The position numbers and the translations under genes were made by a program. From Tumebacillus permanentifrigoris (GTDB lineage: Bacteria > Bacillota > Bacilli > Tumebacillales > Tumebacillaceae), in NCBI RefSeq assembly GCF_003148565.1, contig NZ_QGGL01000018.1:32212-96211 (forward strand): a DNA stretch of 64,000 nt, written 5' to 3'. Positions 33,918 through 42,191 of this stretch are shown here, piece after piece. Under the pieces are notes generated by a model that worked only from the letters and a program-made list of their open reading frames with translations, was not told where the DNA came from and searched no databases. Numbering within the stretch: position 1 is the stretch's first letter; each line of letters opens with the position of its first letter.

Positions 33918-33964
33918 AATGAAAAACTGCCCCTAACACATGTGTTAAGGGCAGTTTTTTGTTG
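33918..33964 (-). terminator. Terminator of the cold-shock gene
   Basis: AACTGCCCCTAACACA / TGTGTTAAGGGGCAGTT stem followed by T on the minus strand (the loop is a perfect palindrome). Confidence 0.85.
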
Positions 33965-33972
33965 TGTGAGAA

Positions 33973-34173
33973 CTACAGTTTTACAACGTTCTCAGCTTGC
34001 GGACCACGGTTGCCTTCAACAACGTTGAATTGAACGCGTTGGCCTTCATCCAAGGTTTTGAAGCCGTCGCCGGTGATAGCGGAGAAGTGAACGAAGACGT
34101 CGCTGCCGCCTTCAACCTCGATGAAACCGAAACCTTTGTCTGCGTTGAACCATTTAACTGTACCGTTTTGCAT
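33973..34173 (-). CDS. csp: Cold-shock protein (CspA/CspB family)
   Basis: A 66-residue single-stranded RNA/DNA-binding beta barrel. RNP1 ([10 protein letters not shown]) and RNP2 (VFVHFSAI) are intact. It acts as an RNA chaperone. The leader up to about 34.3 kb is unusually long and AT-rich, as expected of cold-shock mRNAs that refold with temperature. Confidence 0.96.
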   Translation of the reverse strand: MQNGTVKWFNADKGFGFIEVEGGSDVFVHFSAITGDGFKTLDEGQRVQFNVVEGNRGPQAENVVKL

Positions 34174-34322
34174 TGAAAAATACCCCCAGAAAGTAGATTA
34201 TTAACATGCTCTTTTTATTCACTTGAATAAATAAAATTCACACATTGCGAAAGGTTCATTCGCTAGAAATGAGCACCCTTTGCAACACTTGAATGTTGAG
34301 GCGTTCATGTCTCTTACTGCTC

Positions 34323-34529
34323 TTAGCTTACCATGTCTGGAATCGAATAGCAAGCGATCTGGTGAAATTTTGTATCTCCAGATTTTCGAACACGTAGAAG
34401 CTGAATGATTAACCTGACGCTACTTGTAGTATACACCAACCCGTGGGCGTTTATTCCTCGTCGTTGAAACTTTGATCTCCCGGCGAGAACGGCTTCGTGG
34501 CTAGTTGCTACATGTACAGGATGACCCAT
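34323..34529 (-). CDS. Possible small protein of unknown function
   Basis: A 68-residue basic frame with a very good ribosome site (AGGAGG 7 bases before the ATG). The sequence has no clear domain, and the second half may be non-native. It could be the truncated start of a longer gene. Low support beyond the ribosome site. Confidence 0.35.
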   Translation of the reverse strand: MGHPVHVATSHEAVLAGRSKFQRRGINAHGLVYTTSSVRLIIQLLRVRKSGDTKFHQIACYSIPDMVS

Positions 34530-34669
34530 TTCCGTACCTCCTATACACCACCGGTGAAAAAGCCAATGGTGTACTCCATTGACTGACTGGATGGTGAACC
34601 GTGATGGCGCAGGTAGATAGCCCGCGAGCTGTGAGCTGTGTGTGGTTCCGCCTTAGCAGAAACCCGTTG

Positions 34670-35614
34670 CTACGGTTTCTTGATTTTTGCGAGTCGGATG
34701 TATCGCGTGTCCCGCTCTTTGATCTTGGCGGCTACGTCTGAGGTCTCCGCAGTGTCCGCGTAAGAATAGACGCCCTCACCGGATTTTGTGCCTAACTTGC
34801 CGGCTTGGACAAGTTCATTGAGGAGCGCCGGAGCTGATTCTTGCTTGTCCAACACGGGAGCTAAATTGTCCAGCACGCGCTTCCACGTATCCAAGCCGCC
34901 ATAGTCCACCGTTTCGATCGGCCCGACAAACGCCCAGCGAAACCCTGGACCCGCTGTGACCGCCGTATCAATATCCCTTGCGCTTGCGACACCTTCCTTC
35001 AATAGATGGAAAGCTTCTCTGACAAGGGCAGCCTGCAGACGATTCGCGATGAAACCGGGTACGTCCTTTTTCAACAACACGGGTTCCTTGCCAATCGCTC
35101 GCATGAGGTCCAGCGTGGTCGCGACGACTTCGTCTGACGTCACGTCATGCTTCACAACCTCCACGAGCGGAACGAGCTGCGCCGGATTGAAAAAATGGGT
35201 GATGATCATGCGGTGGGACGTTGTTGCTTTTTCAATAAGCTGTGCGATTGGGAAGGTCGAGGTGTTGGACGCGATGATTGCGTCTGGTTTCGCCAGAAGT
35301 TCCAGCTTCGCATAGAGCTCCCATTTCAATTCAAGCACCTCGGGAATGACCTCCGTGATGAAATCCGCGTCGTGCACCGCTGCTTCCAAATCCGTTGTGA
35401 ACTGGATGCGACGACGTGCCTCTCGCGTAGCTTGTTGGGTTAGAACCCCCTCTTGGACCAGTAAGTCAAGGTTGTTTTCCATCAAGATCGAAGCCTGCTC
35501 GAGAAGTTCCGGCCGGATGTCGTGAACCGTTACGGTGTACCCGGCGACGGCGTACAACTGGGCGATTCCATGCCCCATGACGCCGGAACCGATCACTGTG
35601 ATTTTTTGTACCAT
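34670..35614 (-). CDS. 3-hydroxyacyl-CoA (3-hydroxybutyryl-CoA) dehydrogenase
   Basis: A 314-residue NAD-dependent enzyme. The Rossmann motif GSGVMGHG lies at 9-16, FFNPAQLVPLVEVV carries the family signature after the catalytic His, and PGFIANRLQAALVREA marks the C-terminal dimer domain. It oxidises 3-hydroxyacyl-CoA in beta-oxidation or reduces acetoacetyl-CoA. It stands alone, without thiolase or crotonase neighbours. Confidence 0.92.
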   Translation of the reverse strand: MVQKITVIGSGVMGHGIAQLYAVAGYTVTVHDIRPELLEQASILMENNLDLLVQEGVLTQQATREARRRIQFTTDLEAAVHDADFITEVIPEVLELKWELYAKLELLAKPDAIIASNTSTFPIAQLIEKATTSHRMIITHFFNPAQLVPLVEVVKHDVTSDEVVATTLDLMRAIGKEPVLLKKDVPGFIANRLQAALVREAFHLLKEGVASARDIDTAVTAGPGFRWAFVGPIETVDYGGLDTWKRVLDNLAPVLDKQESAPALLNELVQAGKLGTKSGEGVYSYADTAETSDVAAKIKERDTRYIRLAKIKKP

Positions 35615-35813
35615 GTTGATCCCCTTCCGATGATCTCATCTATGCCGAGCTGCCCGATCGATCAGCTCGCCTCATGAATCCATCAACATGATCGGAACAC
35701 CCCTTTGCAATAGCTGACATCTTGCATCGTGATGATAGATAGTCTTCTAAATATAATCGTAAAAAAGATCTTTGCAAACATTTTCAAAGAATATTCCGAT
35801 TTTGAATTGTCTA

Positions 35814-35842
35814 TTGATTTATATAAAAGATTTTGATATATT
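35814..35842 (+). promoter_or_regulatory. Sigma-A-like promoter of lectin gene 1
   Basis: TTGATT and TATATT boxes are 17 bases apart in a very AT-rich leader, 44 bases before the lectin ATG. Confidence 0.6.
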
Positions 35843-35886
35843 CACATAGAAATAACTGAAATTACTTTTGAAAAGGAGATGTTTCA

Positions 35887-36396
35887 ATGAAAAAGACTAT
35901 TTTCACGTTACTTGCAGTATCCGTGCTTTCACTCTCCGTTTCCTCTGCTGCCTTTGCGTCGAACACGCTCACAGCTGGCCAATCGCTTGCGAAAGGCCAA
36001 GGGCTCTACTCGAACGATGGCAGATTTGCTTTCCTCATGCAGACTGATGAGAATCTGGTGCTTTATAATGCCGGCACCTCTCTCTGGTCCTCCAGCACGA
36101 ATGGTATGAAGGCTTACTATTATGATAGTTTCCTTGGTCGTGAAACTATCAGACATCCTGAAAAAGTAATGCTCTACACCAACGGGGCTCTTAAAGTAAC
36201 CGATCTCCCGGGGCAAAGTGTTTTCTGGCAAGCCGATACGCAATCTTGGATTGCGAACAATTACAGAATTCCGATGATTTTCCCGACGTATGGAGACAAA
36301 CTGATCATGCAAGATGATGGAAATGTGGTCCTCTATGACACCCACAGCAACAGTAACTGGATGCCTGTCTGGGCTACCAATACCGGCGGTCGTTAA
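35887..36396 (+). CDS. Secreted bulb-type (B-) lectin domain protein 1
   Basis: A 169-residue protein with a signal peptide (1-24) and a mannose-binding B-lectin fold. Two sugar-binding motifs of the QxDxNxVxY type appear: QTDENLVLY (52-60) and QDDGNVVLY (142-150). A third site near 96-104 is degenerate. Bacterial proteins of this fold include lectin-like bacteriocins and adhesins. AAAGGAG lies 8 bases before the ATG. Its paralogue is at 41.2 kb; both end in MPVWATNTGGR. Confidence 0.87.
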   Translation: MKKTIFTLLAVSVLSLSVSSAAFASNTLTAGQSLAKGQGLYSNDGRFAFLMQTDENLVLYNAGTSLWSSSTNGMKAYYYDSFLGRETIRHPEKVMLYTNGALKVTDLPGQSVFWQADTQSWIANNYRIPMIFPTYGDKLIMQDDGNVVLYDTHSNSNWMPVWATNTGGR

Positions 36397-36425
36397 GCAT
36401 AGCTTGAGGTAACGTCTTTGAACAG

Positions 36426-36490
36426 AACCTCTAAAAGCAGATCCTTGGGAAAAGCTCTTTCCCGTCGAATCTACTTTTAGGGGTTTTTCA
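36426..36490 (+). terminator. Terminator of lectin gene 1
   Basis: Long stem CCTCTAAAAGCAGAT / ATCTACTTTTAGGGG with an inner hairpin, then TTTTTC. Confidence 0.75.
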
Positions 36491-36511
36491 TCTGTCATCG
36501 AAAAGCCCAAA

Positions 36512-36546
36512 AACAAAAAAAACAGTGGCCCAAGAGCCACTGGTTT
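36512..36546 (-). terminator. Terminator left of broken tRNA-Ser copy 2
   Basis: CAGTGGC / GCCACTG stem followed by T8 on the minus strand. A related stem (AACCAGTGGC...) lies beside tRNA-Ser copy 4. Confidence 0.75.
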
Positions 36547-36634
36547 ACTCCAACGAACTTCGAAACCGCACCAGACCGCAACTCGAACGGACTCCCTGCC
36601 GGTCTGTCCGCGATCTCGGTCTCTTCACCTGCTT

Positions 36635-36714
36635 TGGCGGAGAGGACAGGATTCGAACCTGCGTGTCGTTGCCGCCCAACGGTTTTCAAGACCGCCCCGT
36701 TATGATCACTTCGG
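36635..36714 (-). pseudogene. Broken tRNA-Ser (copy 2)
   Basis: It matches the other tRNA-Ser genes from the encoded CCA through the anticodon and D-arm, then stops about nine bases short of the 5' end. The variable arm carries base changes. It is joined directly to a fragment of a zeta-kinase gene, so the 5' acceptor strand was lost by deletion. Confidence 0.88.
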
Positions 36715-36815
36715 GTTCATTGTCCGTGCAATGGCGTCTGTGTCAATAATGACACCAAAGCCCATCCCTAAAGATAACGACTCCCTTGTCGAGCTTTTTC
36801 CCTATCCATTACCTA
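36715..36815 (-). pseudogene. Fragment of a zeta-kinase gene (P-loop region)
   Basis: About 100 bases are almost identical to 51011-51110, the part of the intact zeta-like gene that encodes the end of the P-loop and the following 30 residues. It is fused at its left end to broken tRNA-Ser copy 2. It cannot encode a working protein. Confidence 0.88.
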
Positions 36816-36870
36816 CGTTAACCATTCACGTAGATTTCATACCACTTTTGATCCGTCGAAAAAATGACTG

Positions 36871-38232
36871 TCACAATACAACGCCTCGTTGTCGTAACTG
36901 CTCCACGATGAAGTGATGGGTCTCGTCGAAATATTCCCACGCTGTTTCTGGCTTTCCTACGTGCTTCAACAACACACAGAGCTGTCTTGTTGCAAGGTCG
37001 AGATCATGTAGTTGATGATGTCTCTTAAAAAGAGTCACCGCCGTTTCCAACGCATGAATCGCCCTGTCGTATTCCCCTTTTTGATGGTGTACCCCCGCCA
37101 ATACAAAATTGGCCCGCCCTAGCAACTCGCTCTCTTGCCTCCGCTTGGTCAATAGAGACAGCGCCTTCAAGCAAGTATTGAGGCTCTCGTCTGTTTCATC
37201 AAAACTCAGGTAGATTTCCGCTACGTCCAAATAGAGTGTCGCTTCCCGTTGGGCATCACTTTGGGTATAGATCGCGGCGAGACCCAACAGGACTCTGATC
37301 GAATCCTGCCAATTCCCTGCATTTACTTGTTGTTTAACGAGGACTCTTTTCGCTTCCCGATAGTCTGCCACCAATCCAGCAGATTGCAAGGCCAGTATCG
37401 CCTTATTTGCGAACTCAATCGTCATCTCAAAGTTGTTTTGATGGTGATAGACTTCCGACAACCGTTGGTAGATCTCACCGACATGTTCGAGATTATCGCT
37501 AAGTTGGTCATACACTCGCAATGCCTGTTGATAGCAAGCCTGCGCCTCTTCGAACCGGTGCAGCCTCGAATTGAGGTCAGCTACATGCACCAATAGCTTG
37601 CCCTGAAGGAAGGGATCGGGGCTTTGGTGTTTGGCGTACACATCTCTAGCACTCATGGCGGAACACAACGCCTCAAAGTAACGGCCCATATCTTCATACG
37701 TTTCGCTGAGATTCAGATTCGCATTTACGAGTAGGTGAATGTTCTCACGCCTCCCATTGTCGCTCGACAGGTCCTGCACCAAGCCCTCTAACAAGCCGAC
37801 TGCATCGTCGAAACGTTGCGTCTCTCTGTAACAGACGGCGAGGTTTAGTTTGAGTTCATCCGGCGGGATTTCGTAGTGAAGCAGTTCCTCGTTGTGAAAG
37901 GATTCCAGTACGATCAGCGCGGGATTGTAATGTCCGACAGCCATTTGCGAAAGCGCGTGTTTGTAGCCGGACATCTGCATTTTACTGAACGTCAAGCCTT
38001 GATAAAGATCGTCCACCGTCGTCCCTAACCGTGTCGCGATATGGGCGACGGTACGGTAACTCGGGAGACTGACACCGTTCTCGATCTGCGAAATCATCGA
38101 AGGGGTTACGATCCCTTCCGCGAGTTCACCCTGCGTCATGTTTTTCTCTAGTCGTAGCTCCTTGACGCGTTGACCTAACGTGATCAACGCCTGTTTGCCT
38201 CTGTTTTTTTCGTTGCCCTCATTAGGGGACAT
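36871..38232 (-). CDS. XRE-TPR regulator (RRNPP-like) next to lectin gene 1
   Basis: A 453-residue protein. The XRE helix-turn-helix (about 20-75, MTQGELAEGIVTPSMISQIENG) is followed by many TPR-like repeats. It belongs to a branch different from the three module receptors and is closest to general HTH-TPR sensors. The ATG lies about 10 bases after GAGGAGG. A terminator-like hairpin stands just upstream of the ribosome site. No exported peptide gene follows its stop codon. It converges on lectin gene 1 and may control it, which is inference. Confidence 0.82.
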   Translation of the reverse strand: MSPNEGNEKNRGKQALITLGQRVKELRLEKNMTQGELAEGIVTPSMISQIENGVSLPSYRTVAHIATRLGTTVDDLYQGLTFSKMQMSGYKHALSQMAVGHYNPALIVLESFHNEELLHYEIPPDELKLNLAVCYRETQRFDDAVGLLEGLVQDLSSDNGRRENIHLLVNANLNLSETYEDMGRYFEALCSAMSARDVYAKHQSPDPFLQGKLLVHVADLNSRLHRFEEAQACYQQALRVYDQLSDNLEHVGEIYQRLSEVYHHQNNFEMTIEFANKAILALQSAGLVADYREAKRVLVKQQVNAGNWQDSIRVLLGLAAIYTQSDAQREATLYLDVAEIYLSFDETDESLNTCLKALSLLTKRRQESELLGRANFVLAGVHHQKGEYDRAIHALETAVTLFKRHHQLHDLDLATRQLCVLLKHVGKPETAWEYFDETHHFIVEQLRQRGVVL

Positions 38233-38257
38233 TGTGATAAGCCTCCTCACACCTATG

Positions 38258-38303
38258 TATGAAAAAATCACCAGCATAAGGAAAATCCTTACACTGGTGA
38301 TTA
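38258..38303 (-). promoter_or_regulatory. Terminator-like hairpin in the leader of the 36.9-38.2 kb regulator
   Basis: AATCACCAG / CTGGTGATT stem followed by TTTTTTC on the minus strand, about 25 bases before the start codon. No upstream gene runs into it; the propeptide at 38.7 kb has its own terminator. It may be an attenuator. Confidence 0.5.
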
Positions 38304-38455
38304 TAACGAGGTACTTCAAGTATTAAAAATGTGTATTTCGGCTACTGTATATACTCCTTGTAACCACATAAAATTCAAAATACACCGTTGATATACTTTT
38401 TCAACGAGAGTAGGATTCGGTTTAGAGGGAAAATCCCCTCACTCTCGCCTTACGT

Positions 38456-38619
38456 GGGCGAAACGAAATGAACCCCGGTGCTGGAATAGCAGATGGGCCA
38501 ACGATGGCCACCTACAAGAAATGATTTTTTGTTCGATCAATTTAGTAGAATTGCCTCCCGCTAAAAATAGCTGCAATCGCCTGTAAAGACATGCACGTTT
38601 AACGGGGTTCGTTTCGTCC
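38456..38619. repeat. 164-base element with long terminal inverted repeats
   Basis: The arms GGGCGAAACGAAATGAACC and its partner GGGGTTCGTTTCGTCC pair over about 17 positions with a 3-base bulge, enclosing about 125 bases. A T6 run follows the right arm on the plus strand. It could be a MITE-like relic or a small structured RNA; no flanking target duplication was seen. Confidence 0.5.
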
Positions 38620-38624
38620 TTTTT

Positions 38625-38660
38625 TCGCAAAAAAACCGCCCCACAAATGCAGGCGGTGTT
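38625..38660 (-). terminator. Terminator of receptor-propeptide module 2
   Basis: ACCGCC / GGCGGT stem with T7 on the minus strand, as in modules 1 and 3. Confidence 0.85.
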
Positions 38661-38668
38661 TATAATAC

Positions 38669-38842
38669 TTATCCTTTTATCGTTGATTTCACAGTCATGG
38701 GGTCTCCACCTACATCATGTGCAAGTAATATATGTGGTGATGTCATCGGGTCTGATCCCACGTCATTTGCTAAATGGTTAATTTGAGCAGTTGCAACGAA
38801 AAAACTGGCCAAGAATACCGTGACCACGATCAACCTTCTCAA
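38669..38842 (-). CDS. Exported propeptide of module 2 with duplicated core
   Basis: A 57-residue peptide. The TTG start overlaps the receptor stop as TTGA. A signal-like hydrophobic segment occupies 4-19. The tail holds a clear duplication: L24-A-N-D-V-G-S-D-P-M-T34 and L40-A-H-D-V-G-G-D-P-M-T50. Two near-identical cores suggest that each precursor yields two signal peptides. Role as a pheromone precursor is inferred from architecture. Confidence 0.82.
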   Translation of the reverse strand: MRRLIVVTVFLASFFVATAQINHLANDVGSDPMTSPHILLAHDVGGDPMTVKSTIKG

Positions 38843-40134
38843 ACCTGATTCCCCCTACTAAGCTTTTTGATTCGATCGTATGATTTTTGAGATACTTCAA
38901 AAGCTTCCTGATAATCCCCTTTTCTCCGAAATGCCTCCGCTGCCAGCTGTAGAGAATCGGCACTTTCATAATCCATTCCCATTATACCATATATTTCAGC
39001 AGACTTTCGTGAATCAAGTATGCAATTCTCGTACTGCTCATTACAAAGAAAATACTTTGATCTTGCTCTGAAATAGTAGGCAAGAGGGTAGTTCTCTTTG
39101 TTAGCCATTTTCTGTTCTCGTAACGTGGCCTCGTTCAGGCACTCACTTGCTTGTTCTAGGTCATCATATTCAAGACAGACCATCGTGGCCCTGGAATATG
39201 TGTATACGCTCATCCCGACATCGCCAATCTGCTCAAACTCGGTTGCAACCATGTATAATTCGTCAACGGCTTTCTTGTAATCCTGTCTCGACTGAATATG
39301 AAACGCATAGTGCTGCTTTACTCTATTCGCTTGATGCACCATATTAAGACTTTCGAACAGAGAACGAGCTTGGACCAATTGTGAAGGATTCCCAGATGCA
39401 ATCGCAAGTTCAAACAAAGTTTGTGCCACGCGATTCATATCAGATATGGAATCGAAAAACAGATAAGCCTTTTCAAGATAGCGTGTCGCATCATCCTTAT
39501 AACCAAGTTGATTACAGGTGATGCCGAGATTGTATGAAACCTTGGCAGAAATAAGCCCATATTCATGAAGTTTTTGACTAATTCGATATGCTTGTTCGTA
39601 AGCTGAGAAAGCTTTCTCAAAATCTCGGAGAAAGAAATGGGCAGTTCCCAACTTATTAAATAAATCACAAAAAGTCTGGTCATCTATTGTTTGTTGTGCT
39701 AGTTGTTTGTTCAACATATGGACTAAAAGTCCATTCGCTACCTCGTATTTTTTAGTTTGGATCAAACATTCTGTACGTTGTACCAACAATTCGATCCGTT
39801 GATGATCCAATAAATCCTCACGTCGATCCAGTTCGTCAATGAGTTCTAGTGCGTGATTGTAGTCGGCCATTTCAACGTACACACGAGTCATTTCGATCTG
39901 AAAGCCAGCCTCCATCTGCTTCTCCTGCATCCCCATGATCTCACGAAGAGGGACACCCAGTTTATCCGCAAGTTTACCGAACATTTCTGCTGAGGGATAT
40001 TGACGGTCATTCTCCAAGTGACTGACGACTGATTTTGAACAAACTCCATCCGCAAGTTCCGATTGGGAGAAGCCTTGTTCCGTACGTATATGTTTAAAGC
40101 GTTGCCCGATCGTAAAATTTGCATCCAGTAACAA
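38839..40134 (-). CDS. XRE-TPR receptor of module 2 (RRNPP-type)
   Basis: A 431-residue protein with XRE helix-turn-helix (about 9-66: FSQSELADGVCSKSVVSHLE), linker LGVPLREIMGMQEKQ and about nine TPR-like repeats. It is very similar to the module 3 receptor, especially in the DNA-binding domain (ENDRQYPSA), so the two may bind related operators. The start is TTG after AGGTG. The last bases overlap the propeptide. Confidence 0.9.
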   Translation of the reverse strand: MLLDANFTIGQRFKHIRTEQGFSQSELADGVCSKSVVSHLENDRQYPSAEMFGKLADKLGVPLREIMGMQEKQMEAGFQIEMTRVYVEMADYNHALELIDELDRREDLLDHQRIELLVQRTECLIQTKKYEVANGLLVHMLNKQLAQQTIDDQTFCDLFNKLGTAHFFLRDFEKAFSAYEQAYRISQKLHEYGLISAKVSYNLGITCNQLGYKDDATRYLEKAYLFFDSISDMNRVAQTLFELAIASGNPSQLVQARSLFESLNMVHQANRVKQHYAFHIQSRQDYKKAVDELYMVATEFEQIGDVGMSVYTYSRATMVCLEYDDLEQASECLNEATLREQKMANKENYPLAYYFRARSKYFLCNEQYENCILDSRKSAEIYGIMGMDYESADSLQLAAEAFRRKGDYQEAFEVSQKSYDRIKKLSRGNQV

Positions 40135-40252
40135 ATCTTCACACCTACCCCAGAATGATCTATGTATTCTAAATAAATAATATCATTCCGATAAAAACAT
40201 GTACATCTTTTTAATCTAAACAGATATTCATTCACGGGCAGACGACCTACAT

Positions 40253-40283
40253 AGAAAAACACGCCAAAAAGTGGCGTGTCAGA
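40253..40283 (-). terminator. Terminator left over from a relic gene
   Basis: ACACGCCA / TGGCGTGT stem followed by TTTTTCT on the minus strand, about 60 bases after the relic's stop codon. Confidence 0.7.
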
Positions 40284-40344
40284 ATATCCAAAAATGCCCG
40301 CTTGTAAAACCACATGTGGGTACACCGCCTTCTCAAATAAACCA

Positions 40345-40400
40345 TTAAAGTACGCCCGAAATTGCAATTACATGATTACTCTGTGGATCGACGTAGCTGT
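40345..40400 (-). pseudogene. C-terminal relic of the gene seen at the right window edge
   Basis: The minus strand encodes YVDPQSNHVIAISGVL and a stop. This matches the last residues of the partial gene at 63.8-64.0 kb (YVDPQSNRVVAISGLR). The rest of the gene is missing. It shows that this island and the one at the right edge once shared a module. Confidence 0.75.
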
Positions 40401-40504
40401 TTTGAAAGAGAAATTCATAATCCATATTTCAAAAAATTATTTATTGATAAAAAGTACAATGTGTTATAAAGTCAATCCTTCAACCCAGAAGGAGTTGAAT
40501 TACG

Positions 40505-40756
40505 ATGAAAAAATTTGCTTTGACTCTGATGGCTGCCCTGACTGTTTTCGGCTCATCCGCTTACGTAACACCCGCACACGCAACAACGGACCCCATCCTA
40601 ATTCCCGATACTGGTGATGGATCGGTTATGGTGGTCTACTTCGATCACTATCCGCCGAGCACGTACATCGATGACAACGGCTTCTACGGCTTCCTCATCA
40701 ATGTGCGCCAGGTCTCTGGAGGATTGTACGAAGGCACGTACGTCGGGAATTATTAA
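40505..40756 (+). CDS. Small secreted protein, hypothetical
   Basis: An 83-residue protein with a signal peptide (1-26, ending AHA) and a polar, aromatic-rich mature part with no Cys. The mature part, with VYFDHYPPSTYIDDNG, is not recognised. AAGGAG precedes the ATG. It is divergent from module 2, so it is a candidate output of that system. Confidence 0.7.
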   Translation: MKKFALTLMAALTVFGSSAYVTPAHATTDPILIPDTGDGSVMVVYFDHYPPSTYIDDNGFYGFLINVRQVSGGLYEGTYVGNY

Positions 40757-41067
40757 TCGAAGAAAAACACCCCGTTTCCGGGGTGTTTTTTCACTCCCCG
40801 CATGTTACTCCTCGTGAAATCTCCGTGCTGATACTTCCTTGCAAACTCTACCATTGTCATTGTCTTCACATCCTGCATAACCGTTTCAACATCATGACCC
40901 ACAAAAACATGGGATTTGATGCACGAACAAGATCGTACTCGTCCGGGTCGTCGAATCTGCACTTCTTCGATGATCTGATAGGCTTCTTGAAACTTGCTTT
41001 GTTCCACTTTCAAACGCGAGATGTCGTTCATTGTATCCGACCATTCGTCGAGATTCGATTCCCACAT
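40753..41067 (-). pseudogene. Relic of the island gene family at 43.9 and 54.8 kb
   Basis: An open minus-strand frame contains VFVGHDVETVMQDVK and TMVEFARKYQHGDF, matching the C-terminal part of the proteins at 43.9 kb (LSLFEFAQKYP) and 54.8 kb (LSVVEFAKKYP). The conserved N-terminal half (LVTI-x-W) is missing, and the frame reads through the neighbouring terminator, so it is probably a decayed copy. Confidence 0.6.
40760..40795 (+). terminator. Bidirectional terminator after the small secreted protein
   Basis: AACACCCCG / CGGGGTGTT stem followed by T6. Confidence 0.85.
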
Positions 41068-41214
41068 GCTTGGTACACGTGCATTTCGAAACCCTCTCCA
41101 TTAAATATATTCGCAGTATTCGATTATTCAAAAAAATATTTGACAGGAAAAATATAACATGTTACTGTTTTAGTTAGAAAACAAAAATTGTTTTTTCGAG
41201 AGGGGAAATTTTCT

Positions 41215-41775
41215 GTGAAAACGTCTGTTAAACTGGCATGTTTTACGTTGCTTGCGACATCCATGCTTCAGATCCCAGCTGCCACTTCAGCCTTTGCAGC
41301 GGACACGCTCCACCCTGGCCAAACTCTTTCTAATAACGGAATGTTGGTATCCGCTGATGGTAGATTTGCTTTCGACATGCAGTCGGATGGGAATCTGGTT
41401 CTTTATAATTCCGGTAATGGTCTTTGGTCTTCACACACGAATGGCGCTTGGTATAACCCCAACCCTTTTTATTCCCCTTATACCTATGATCCAAATAACT
41501 GGTACTCAGCACAATATACCGTATGGGCTCAAGTATTAAGACTCGACTACAACGGGCATCTTTATATCTCAGATGCGGGAAATACACGTTCGTTTTGGAT
41601 GGCAGATACCAATACATGGTTGAATAACGCGTATCCTCCGCCGATGATCAAGCCAACCGGCCTCGTTGGTGACACACTGATCATGCAAAGCGATGGGAAT
41701 TGTGTTCTTTATGACACAGTTCACAGTGGGGGCAACTGGATGCCTGTCTGGGCTACCAATACAGGTGGACGATAA
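41215..41775 (+). CDS. Secreted bulb-type (B-) lectin domain protein 2
   Basis: A 186-residue protein with a signal peptide (1-29) and a B-lectin fold. Motif QSDGNLVLY (56-64) is intact; a second motif near the end reads QSDGNCVLY. It shares the ending MPVWATNTGGR with lectin 1 but has a longer aromatic middle loop. The GTG start lies 9 bases after AGAGGGG. An AT-rich leader holds TTGACA near 41139. Confidence 0.87.
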   Translation: MKTSVKLACFTLLATSMLQIPAATSAFAADTLHPGQTLSNNGMLVSADGRFAFDMQSDGNLVLYNSGNGLWSSHTNGAWYNPNPFYSPYTYDPNNWYSAQYTVWAQVLRLDYNGHLYISDAGNTRSFWMADTNTWLNNAYPPPMIKPTGLVGDTLIMQSDGNCVLYDTVHSGGNWMPVWATNTGGR

Positions 41776-41825
41776 AAAAAGAACCACGGTTGCTATGCGG
41801 TCAGAAGATGACTGCTGATTTCTGA

Positions 41826-41895
41826 TAGGATCCCCTTCTAGTAGACAGTAAGAAGCAAGCCCCTTACCGTTTACTTTGGAGGGGATTTTTCTATG
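41826..41895 (+). terminator. Terminator of lectin gene 2
   Basis: Long stem formed by GGATCCCCTT and AGGGGAT with inner pairing, then TTTTTCT. Confidence 0.65.
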
Positions 41896-41977
41896 GGTAA
41901 AATTCGCAATGCCGTGATGAAATCGTACATAGCCTGTTCTAGAGAAACAGACTCCATGGTTAGCCCGCAGGAGTGTA

Positions 41978-42022
41978 CATAAAAAAAAACACCCATCGGC
42001 AGTAGCCGATGAGTGCTCTAAC
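41978..42022 (-). terminator. Terminator of tRNA-Ser copy 3
   Basis: CACCCATCGGC / GCCGATGAGTG stem followed by T9 on the minus strand. Confidence 0.8.
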
Positions 42023-42102
42023 GAACTCAACAAAAAAGAGCCGTTTCCTGCGGTCTATCCACAGTTGTGGATGAGTCCTTTGAAGCCTTACGTATCCTAG
42101 TT

Positions 42103-42191
42103 TGGCGGAGAGGACAGGATTCGAACCTGCGTGGGGTTGCCCCCTAACGGTTTTCAAGACCGCCCCGTTATGACCACTTCGGTACCTCTCC
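42103..42191 (-). tRNA. tRNA-Ser (UGA), copy 3
   Basis: A complete 89-base tRNA with anticodon TGA and encoded CCA, identical to copies 4 and 5. It has its own promoter about 104 bases upstream and its own terminator, so it is an independent unit likely carried by an integrated element. Confidence 0.95.

Larger units (their letters stand above)
38233..38668. other. 436-base stretch without clear genes
   Basis: It holds the regulator leader hairpin, a nested hairpin CGAGAGT...ACTCTCG (about 38405-38447), a 164-base inverted-repeat element, and the terminator of the module 2 propeptide. A minus-strand frame (38439-38630) exists but shows no ribosome site or known domain. Confidence 0.6.
40135..40504. 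other. 370-base divergent region between module 2 and a secreted protein
   Basis: It holds the receptor promoter region, a terminator for a relic gene (40253-40283), the relic itself, and an AT-rich promoter area before the secreted protein (TTGATA with TATAAA about 15 bases on, near 40441-40467). Confidence 0.55.

Noticed and set aside
36871..36873. GTGA overlap at the end of the 36.9-38.2 kb regulator, which opens an 18-codon frame
   Set aside because: The product lacks a signal segment and the conserved core, so it is not a propeptide like those of modules 1-3.
38456..38619. Retron-type RNA (terminal pairing of a ~160-base RNA)
   Set aside because: No reverse transcriptase gene lies nearby.
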